Positions 15,175 through 19,388 of a stretch of 19,388 bases of DNA are shown one piece after another. Both the position numbers and the translations under genes were made by a program. This DNA is from Savagea sp. (GTDB lineage Bacteria; Bacillota; Bacilli; Bacillales_A; Planococcaceae). The notes under the pieces are model-generated. The model searched no databases. It was given only the letters and a program-made list of their open reading frames with translations, and was not told where the DNA came from. Location: positions 1 to 19,388 of the forward strand of contig JASLHQ010000027.1 of the NCBI GenBank assembly GCA_030152265.1, given 5' to 3'. Positions within the stretch are counted from its first letter, which is position 1; every line of letters starts with the position of its first letter.

Positions 15175-16435
15175 CTTCACGCTCTCCTTTCAATAAAAAG
15201 ATCGCTTCTTTTTTCAATGTTTGAATCGCTTCAATTACTTCTTCTTTCGTCACAGCATTCCAGCGTTTAATTAAAGCTTGCGCCGAAAAGTTCGCATAAT
15301 CTTCTTTATATTGATCAAATAAAATCATTTGACCGCGAACGGTGTCGAGCGCACTACGAATCGAGTTCGCAAGCAATGCTTTCGTCTGCTCTAACTCTAA
15401 ATCCGAAATCTCTCCGCGCTGCATCATCGCAATTTGTTCGTCAATTAAGCGCACCGCTTTATCTTTTTCGCTCCAATCAATTCCACCGCTAATCGTCAAC
15501 AAGCCGTATTGGCTAACGTAACTACTGCTGATCGTATATGCCATACTTTCTTTTTCACGCACATTTTGGAACAGCTTACTATGCGCAAAACCACCTAAAA
15601 TGCCATTTGCGACTTGCATAGCTGCGAAACGCTCATCGTGTAATGTAATCGGCGTTGAATACCCTATATTGAGTTTCCCTTGACGAATCGCATTTTTTTC
15701 TTCTTTCTCTTGTACGTTATGAACCGCTGGTACAGTTGGTGCATAAGTAGGAATTACTTCGTACTCGCGTTGTTGAATAATCGGACGGAATGTATCGATA
15801 ATAAGTTGTTCATCGATATCTCCGACGACATAAATCGTCAATTTATCTTCTTTTAACATCGTGTCATAATGTTCAGCCAATGAAGCAGGGGTTACAGCCT
15901 GTACGAGCTCTTCTGTTCCGAGACGTGACTTTGATACATAATCATTCGGTCTCATCATTTGAATCAATTGTCGATACGCGTATCGATCTTTATCATCATA
16001 AACAGATTGAATACGCTCAACGATCGAACGTTTTTCGCGACGGACGGTCGCTTCATCAAATTTTCCGTCTTTCACATTCGGACGCTGAATCGTTTCTGCT
16101 AAAAATGTGAGCCATTCTGCGAAATGGTTCTCACTGCGAACGAAACGTTCATGTACCGTCTCTGAAAAGAGGAGAAAACGATGTTTGTTTTCACGTTTTG
16201 AAACATCGGTAATTAATGTTGAACCGTATAACTCATCTAGTTTATTTTTATACTTCGTGTACGTCGGATAACGTTCACTTGAATCTTGTAAAACGTTCGA
16301 TAATACGGCGCGATGTGCAGCCGCTGTTTCATCAAACTCACGATCCCACTGCATGAGAATCGTCACTGTTTTAAATTGTTGCGTCGGTCGAATGTATAAA
16401 TCGACTCCGCTTGAAATTGGATAATGCTTAAACAT
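15161..16435 (-). CDS. ymfF: M16-family protein without zinc motif (YmfF family)
   Basis: 424 residues with the two-domain M16 fold but no HxxEH. The equivalent place reads RAVLSNVLQDSS near residue 45-55, so it is not catalytic alone. The C-terminal part retains the M16 Arg/Tyr region (REKESMAYTISSSY), which in paired M16 enzymes helps bind substrate in the partner's active site. The frame opens 22 codons further upstream, but ATG 16435 is preceded by GAGGTG and gives MFKHYPISSGVDLYI, the family N-terminus. It is the first gene of the ymfF-ymfH-ymfI operon, with a promoter at 16472-16501 whose -10 box is covered by a palindrome. The active/inactive pairing with ymfH resembles other bacterial M16 pairs that process peptides. 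Confidence in family is high; function is inferred. Confidence 0.9.
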   Translation of the reverse strand: MFKHYPISSGVDLYIRPTQQFKTVTILMQWDREFDETAAAHRAVLSNVLQDSSERYPTYTKYKNKLDELYGSTLITDVSKRENKHRFLLFSETVHERFVRSENHFAEWLTFLAETIQRPNVKDGKFDEATVRREKRSIVERIQSVYDDKDRYAYRQLIQMMRPNDYVSKSRLGTEELVQAVTPASLAEHYDTMLKEDKLTIYVVGDIDEQLIIDTFRPIIQQREYEVIPTYAPTVPAVHNVQEKEEKNAIRQGKLNIGYSTPITLHDERFAAMQVANGILGGFAHSKLFQNVREKESMAYTISSSYVSQYGLLTISGGIDWSEKDKAVRLIDEQIAMMQRGEISDLELEQTKALLANSIRSALDTVRGQMILFDQYKEDYANFSAQALIKRWNAVTKEEVIEAIQTLKKEAIFLLKGEREDGED

Positions 16436-16468
16436 GGTCCACCTCATTCTAAATATTACAAAGCTTCC

Positions 16469-16490
16469 TTCACTATACATGTTCAGTGAA
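16469..16490. promoter_or_regulatory. 22-bp palindrome over the ymfF -10 box (candidate operator)
   Basis: Outer arms TTCACT and AGTGAA flank a central ACATGT palindrome, with two unmatched bases on each side, so 18 of 22 positions are symmetric. It covers the whole -10 hexamer of the ymfF promoter, a typical repressor position. The binding protein is unknown. Confidence 0.45.
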
Positions 16491-16501
16491 ATAGTTCGCA
16501 A
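16472..16501 (-). promoter_or_regulatory. Sigma-A promoter of ymfF-ymfH-ymfI
   Basis: On the minus strand TTGCGA (16501-16496) and TATAGT (16477-16472) are spaced 18 bp, about 36 bases before the ymfF ATG. It lies downstream of the nup operon terminator, so the two operons are separate. Confidence 0.6.
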
Positions 16502-16559
16502 CCGTTACACGTTCATTTCGTTGAAAAAACGATACATTTTTCATTCTGTGCTCCCTCAT

Positions 16560-16594
16560 AAAAAAACTCCCTCTCTGAAAGACAGAGAAGGAGT
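16560..16594 (-). terminator. Intrinsic terminator of the nup-type transporter operon
   Basis: A 12-bp GC-richer stem with one G-T wobble (16566-16577 with 16583-16594) and a 5-base loop is followed on the minus strand by seven Ts (16566-16560). It starts 7 bases after the nupQ stop. Confidence 0.92.
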
Positions 16595-16601
16595 GAAGCG
16601 A

Positions 16602-17555
16602 TTAACGACTTCCTTTAATATACGGTTGACCGTTCGCTTTCGGTGCGCGTGCACGACCGATAAATCCAGCGAGCGCTAAAATCGTTAAGACGTATGGCAA
16701 GATGTGTAAGTACACGTCTGGCACATTCGCTAAAAACTCAATGTTTGCTGAGCTAATTTTGAGCGCTTGCGCGAATCCGAAGAATAATGCTGCGCCCATC
16801 GCTCCGAGTGGATGCCATTTACCGAAAATCATCGCTGCGAGCGCCATGAACCCTTGACCGTTAATCGTCGTATGGTCGAAGTTTCCTGTCATCGTTTGCG
16901 CATAAACCGCACCACCGATTCCAGCGAGTGCTCCTGAAATGATAACTGCGATGTAACGTGTACGAGCAACGTTAATCCCCATCGTATCAGCTGCCATCGG
17001 GTGCTCCCCGACAGAACGTAAACGTAAGCCGAACGGTGTTTTATAAATGACAAACCAAGCGATAATTGCGACTGCAATCGCTAAAATACTCGTTCCGTAC
17101 ACCGTTTTAAAGAACATCGGTCCGATGACTGGGATGTCTTGTAAAATCGGCATGTTGAAACGTGGAATTTTATGGTCGACATATTCCGTCTGTCCTTTTC
17201 CGTACATCATTTTAATCGAGAAGAGCGCAACTGCGATTCCGAGCATGTTGATCGCAACCCCTGAAACGACTTGATCCGCACGGAATGAAATCGATGCGAC
17301 TGCATGCAAAATCGAGAATACTCCTGCGACAAGCATCGCGACGAGAATCGAAATCCAAGGTGTCCAAGCACCAAATGTTCCTGCAAAAGTTAAGTTAAAG
17401 ACGATTGCGATGAACGCTCCGATAACCATCAACCCTTCTAAACCGATGTTTACGACACCTGAACGTTCAGAGAAGACTCCACCAATTGCGGTGAAAATGA
17501 GAGGCGCCGCATATGCAATCATCATTGGCACGATGAAATATAATGCTGTTAACAT
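16602..17555 (-). CDS. nupQ: Nucleoside-type ABC transporter permease (NupQ/YufQ-like)
   Basis: 317-residue multi-helix inner-membrane permease of the BPL_transp_2 family, the second permease of BMP-dependent nucleoside importers. Recognisable family segments are APLIFTAIGGVFSERSGVVNIGLEGLM (17-43, first transmembrane region), RSVGEHPMAADTMGIN (180-195), which is the cytoplasmic coupling segment, and the KWHPLGAMGAALFFG helix. The B. subtilis NupNOPQ system imports guanosine; this assignment to nucleosides is by family and gene order only. The ATG follows the nupP stop codon directly (TAA then ATG), with AAGGAGG inside the end of nupP. A strong terminator follows. The gene is complete. Confidence 0.88.
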   Translation of the reverse strand: MLTALYFIVPMMIAYAAPLIFTAIGGVFSERSGVVNIGLEGLMVIGAFIAIVFNLTFAGTFGAWTPWISILVAMLVAGVFSILHAVASISFRADQVVSGVAINMLGIAVALFSIKMMYGKGQTEYVDHKIPRFNMPILQDIPVIGPMFFKTVYGTSILAIAVAIIAWFVIYKTPFGLRLRSVGEHPMAADTMGINVARTRYIAVIISGALAGIGGAVYAQTMTGNFDHTTINGQGFMALAAMIFGKWHPLGAMGAALFFGFAQALKISSANIEFLANVPDVYLHILPYVLTILALAGFIGRARAPKANGQPYIKGSR

Positions 17556-18602
17556 TTACTTCGCCTCCTTTTTCTTGCTCATTTTCTCCAAAAATACACG
17601 GATGATGTATCCACTTGCTACGAAGAAAATGATTAACGCGATGACGATTGACACGATTTCAATCGGTACACCTGCTGCGTTCGGCATGTTGAGTGAACCG
17701 TATTTTAATGAACCGAATAAAATCGCACCGAACAATACGCCGATCGGTGTGTTCGCTCCGAGTAACGCAACAGCGATTCCGTCGAAACCGATGCCTGTGA
17801 AGTCCGTACTTTCCGTAATGTAACCGAATGTTCCGAGTCCTTCCATCGCACCTGCAAGTCCAGCGAAACCACCAGAAATCATCATCGATACGATGATATT
17901 TTTCTTCACGTTCATTCCAGCATATTGTGAAGCGTGGTCGTTAAATCCGACCGCTTTTAATTCAAATCCTGTTTTCGTACGTTCTAATAAAAACCACATG
18001 AAAATAACCATTAAAATCGCTACAATAAAACCGTAATGCAATGTCGAATAATCCGTCAACTGCTCTAAAAACGGTGAGCGTAACGATGCACTATCATGGA
18101 TCGTTTCTGTTTTGTACGTTCCAGAAGACGCTTTAATGAGTGCGTTAACGACGTGCAAAGCGATATAGTTCATCATAATTGTGACGATTACTTCGTGCAC
18201 TTGCAATGTCGCTTTCAATAAACCTGGTAAAAATGCCCACAACGCTCCCGCTACTGCTGCTGCGAGTAAAGCGAGTGGCAAGTGAATGATCGTCGGTAAC
18301 TCAAACGTCGTTCCTACATATGCTGCCGCAAACCAACCGACGAGCAACTGACCTTCTACCCCGATATTGAAAAGTCCTGTACGGAAAGCGAAAGCTACCG
18401 CAAGACCTGCTAAAATATACGGTGCAATTTGACGGACCGTTTCACCCATCGCATACGCATCTCCGAAAATACCGTTCCAAAGTGCAACGTATCCTTTAAT
18501 TGCATCGTACCCACTTAACCACATAATGATCGCACCGATCACGAGTCCTAGAACAATCGAGATGAGAGGCACTAATATACTTTTACTGTTGAATTTTTTC
18601 AT
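17556..18602 (-). CDS. nupP: Nucleoside-type ABC transporter permease (NupP/YufP-like)
   Basis: 348-residue polytopic permease of the same BPL_transp_2 family. A first transmembrane helix lies at about 9-29 (ILVPLISIVLGLVIGAIIMWL). Family marks include APYILAGLAVAFAFRTGLFNIGVEGQLLVG (60-89), the coupling segment KAVGFNDHASQYAGMNVKK, and the TGIGFDGIAVALLGANTPIGVL segment. The tail is basic (KMSKKKEAK). The ATG overlaps the ATPase gene stop as ATGA, so translation is probably coupled, and the stop is adjacent to the next permease start. It would form the heteromeric membrane channel with the downstream NupQ-like protein. Specificity is inferred from the family. Confidence 0.88.
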   Translation of the reverse strand: MKKFNSKSILVPLISIVLGLVIGAIIMWLSGYDAIKGYVALWNGIFGDAYAMGETVRQIAPYILAGLAVAFAFRTGLFNIGVEGQLLVGWFAAAYVGTTFELPTIIHLPLALLAAAVAGALWAFLPGLLKATLQVHEVIVTIMMNYIALHVVNALIKASSGTYKTETIHDSASLRSPFLEQLTDYSTLHYGFIVAILMVIFMWFLLERTKTGFELKAVGFNDHASQYAGMNVKKNIIVSMMISGGFAGLAGAMEGLGTFGYITESTDFTGIGFDGIAVALLGANTPIGVLFGAILFGSLKYGSLNMPNAAGVPIEIVSIVIALIIFFVASGYIIRVFLEKMSKKKEAK

Positions 18603-19388
18603 GCTCGCTCACCTTCTTTAGCTTCGTCAACATGGCCTGCCATTAATAAGCCGAGCTGTTGTTCTGTCGCATCTTTCGGTTTTACCGTCGATACGATTTG
18701 CCCGTCATAAATGACTGCAATTGTGTCCGATACGTTCATGACTTCATCTAACTCGAATGAAATGAGCAACACTGCTTTTCCTTTATCACGCTGTTCTATT
18801 AAACGTTTATGGATAAATTCAATGGCCCCTACGTCGAGTCCACGTGTCGGAAGCGCGGCAATTAATAAATCAGGATCTCGAGACACTTCGCGACCGATAA
18901 TTAATTTTTGCTGGTTTCCTCCAGATAAAGCACGTGCAAGTTCATGTTCACCTTGCGTTCTCACGTCATATTCTTCGATGATTTCGTTCGCAAAATTCGA
19001 AATCTCTTTATAGTTCATAATGCCACCTTTAGAAAACGGTTGCTTATAATACGTTTGTAAAACAGAGTTATAACCGACGGAGAAATTCAACACGAGCCCG
19101 TGTTTATGGCGGTCTTGTGGAATATGTCCGACTCCTGTTTCTGTAATTTTACGTGGGGATTCGTTCGCAAGTTCATGTCCACCTAATCGAATCGAACCTG
19201 ATTTTGTTTTTCGTAAACCAGTAATCGCTTCGATTAATTCAGATTGTCCATTTCCGTCAATTCCCGCAATCCCGACAATTTCACCGTAACGCACTTGCAA
19301 GTTTAAGTTTTTCACTTTTGCGATTTTACGGTTATCTTCGACGACGAGATTTTGAATATCGAGCGCCACTTCACCTGGCGTCGCTTCT
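18599..19388 (-). CDS. nupO: ABC transporter ATP-binding protein (NupO/YufO-like), N-terminal part outside window
   Basis: About 263 codons are visible with no start; the frame is open to the window edge (…EATPGEVALDIQN), and the GTG at 19369 is an internal valine. Sugar/nucleoside importers of this class use one protein with two fused ATPase domains of about 500 residues, and the visible part is the second domain. It shows the degenerate Walker A typical of that half (GIDGNGQSEL, no Lys), the signature LSGGNQQK (18928-18905), the unusual Walker B region LLIAALPTRGLDVGA, and SFE in place of the H-loop histidine. These substitutions are normal for second domains of RbsA/YufO-like proteins and do not indicate decay. 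Its stop overlaps the nupP start. The substrate-binding lipoprotein gene is expected further upstream, outside the window. Confidence 0.88.
   Translation of the reverse strand, partial: EATPGEVALDIQNLVVEDNRKIAKVKNLNLQVRYGEIVGIAGIDGNGQSELIEAITGLRKTKSGSIRLGGHELANESPRKITETGVGHIPQDRHKHGLVLNFSVGYNSVLQTYYKQPFSKGGIMNYKEISNFANEIIEEYDVRTQGEHELARALSGGNQQKLIIGREVSRDPDLLIAALPTRGLDVGAIEFIHKRLIEQRDKGKAVLLISFELDEVMNVSDTIAVIYDGQIVSTVKPKDATEQQLGLLMAGHVDEAKEGERA

Noticed and set aside
17410..17823. Plus-strand open frame of 137 codons over the nupQ/nupP junction
   Set aside because: It lies antisense to two conserved permease genes, has a shadow-like composition and no translation start signals.
19367..19369. 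GTG as a start codon for the ATP-binding protein
   Set aside because: The frame continues open to the window edge, and the expected N-terminal ATPase domain must precede it; no ribosome site is present.
18905..19388. Apparent defects in the ABC ATPase (Walker A without Lys, SFE instead of His)
   Set aside because: These are standard features of the second ATPase domain in fused sugar/nucleoside importer ATPases, so they do not indicate a pseudogene.
1..19388. Search for CRISPR arrays, tRNA genes, insertion-sequence ends, phage genes or toxin-antitoxin pairs
   Set aside because: No spaced repeats, cloverleaf genes, transposase frames or flanking inverted repeats were recognised; gaps between genes are all under 300 bases and are accounted for by promoters and terminators.

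Overview
The window is a stretch of chromosomal housekeeping DNA from a low-to-mid GC Bacillota, order Bacillales. The evidence is the gene order mutS, ricA (ymcA), miaB, ymdB, rny, recA, cinA, pgsA, rodZ (ymfM), ymfK, ymfI, ymfH, ymfF, which follows the Bacillus subtilis chromosome, together with strong Shine-Dalgarno sequences, several TTG starts and canonical sigma-A promoters. Genes that sit in this stretch in B. subtilis (cotE, spoVS, tdh, kbl, pbpX, ymfJ) are absent. The missing spore genes suggest a non-sporulating lineage (Exiguobacterium-like or a non-sporulating Planococcaceae); the genus is inferred, not shown. No mobile element, tRNA, rRNA or CRISPR array was seen.

Layout on the + axis (all genes on the minus strand except one): 1-1785 is the N-terminal 595 residues of MutS, cut by the window just before the ATPase P-loop. 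1903-3872 is a miaB-ricA operon. 4068-5609 is the only plus-strand gene, a secreted SLH / SH3-like / NlpC-P60 cell-wall endopeptidase lying between miaB and ymdB. 5651-8063 holds rny followed by ymdB. 8290-9354 is recA with its own SOS-type promoter. 9492-13063 is a probable operon ymfK-rodZ-pgsA-cinA, with a strong hairpin overlapping the rodZ stop codon. 13157-16435 is ymfF-ymfH-ymfI, overlapping genes for two M16 peptidase-family proteins and a short-chain dehydrogenase. 16602-19388 is the end of a nucleoside-type ABC importer operon (ATPase cut by the window, then two permeases).

Functional themes: RNA turnover (RNase Y, its partner protein RicA, the phosphodiesterase YmdB), tRNA modification (MiaB), genome maintenance (MutS, RecA), membrane and cell-shape functions (PgsA, RodZ), and peptide or protein processing by the YmfF/YmfH pair. 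Promoters with consensus-like -35/-10 boxes can be placed in front of mutS, miaB, rny, recA, ymfK (weaker) and ymfF. Intrinsic terminators can be placed after ricA, the SLH gene/ymdB, rny, recA, rodZ and nupQ.

Nothing here looks like a new multi-gene system. The points most worth a second look are regulatory: two LexA-like boxes flanking the recA promoter, interleaved complementary segments in the rny leader, the hairpin that contains the rodZ stop codon, and a palindrome over the ymfF -10 box. Beyond these are the inserted SLH-endopeptidase gene and the uncharacterised ACT / P-loop protein YmfK.
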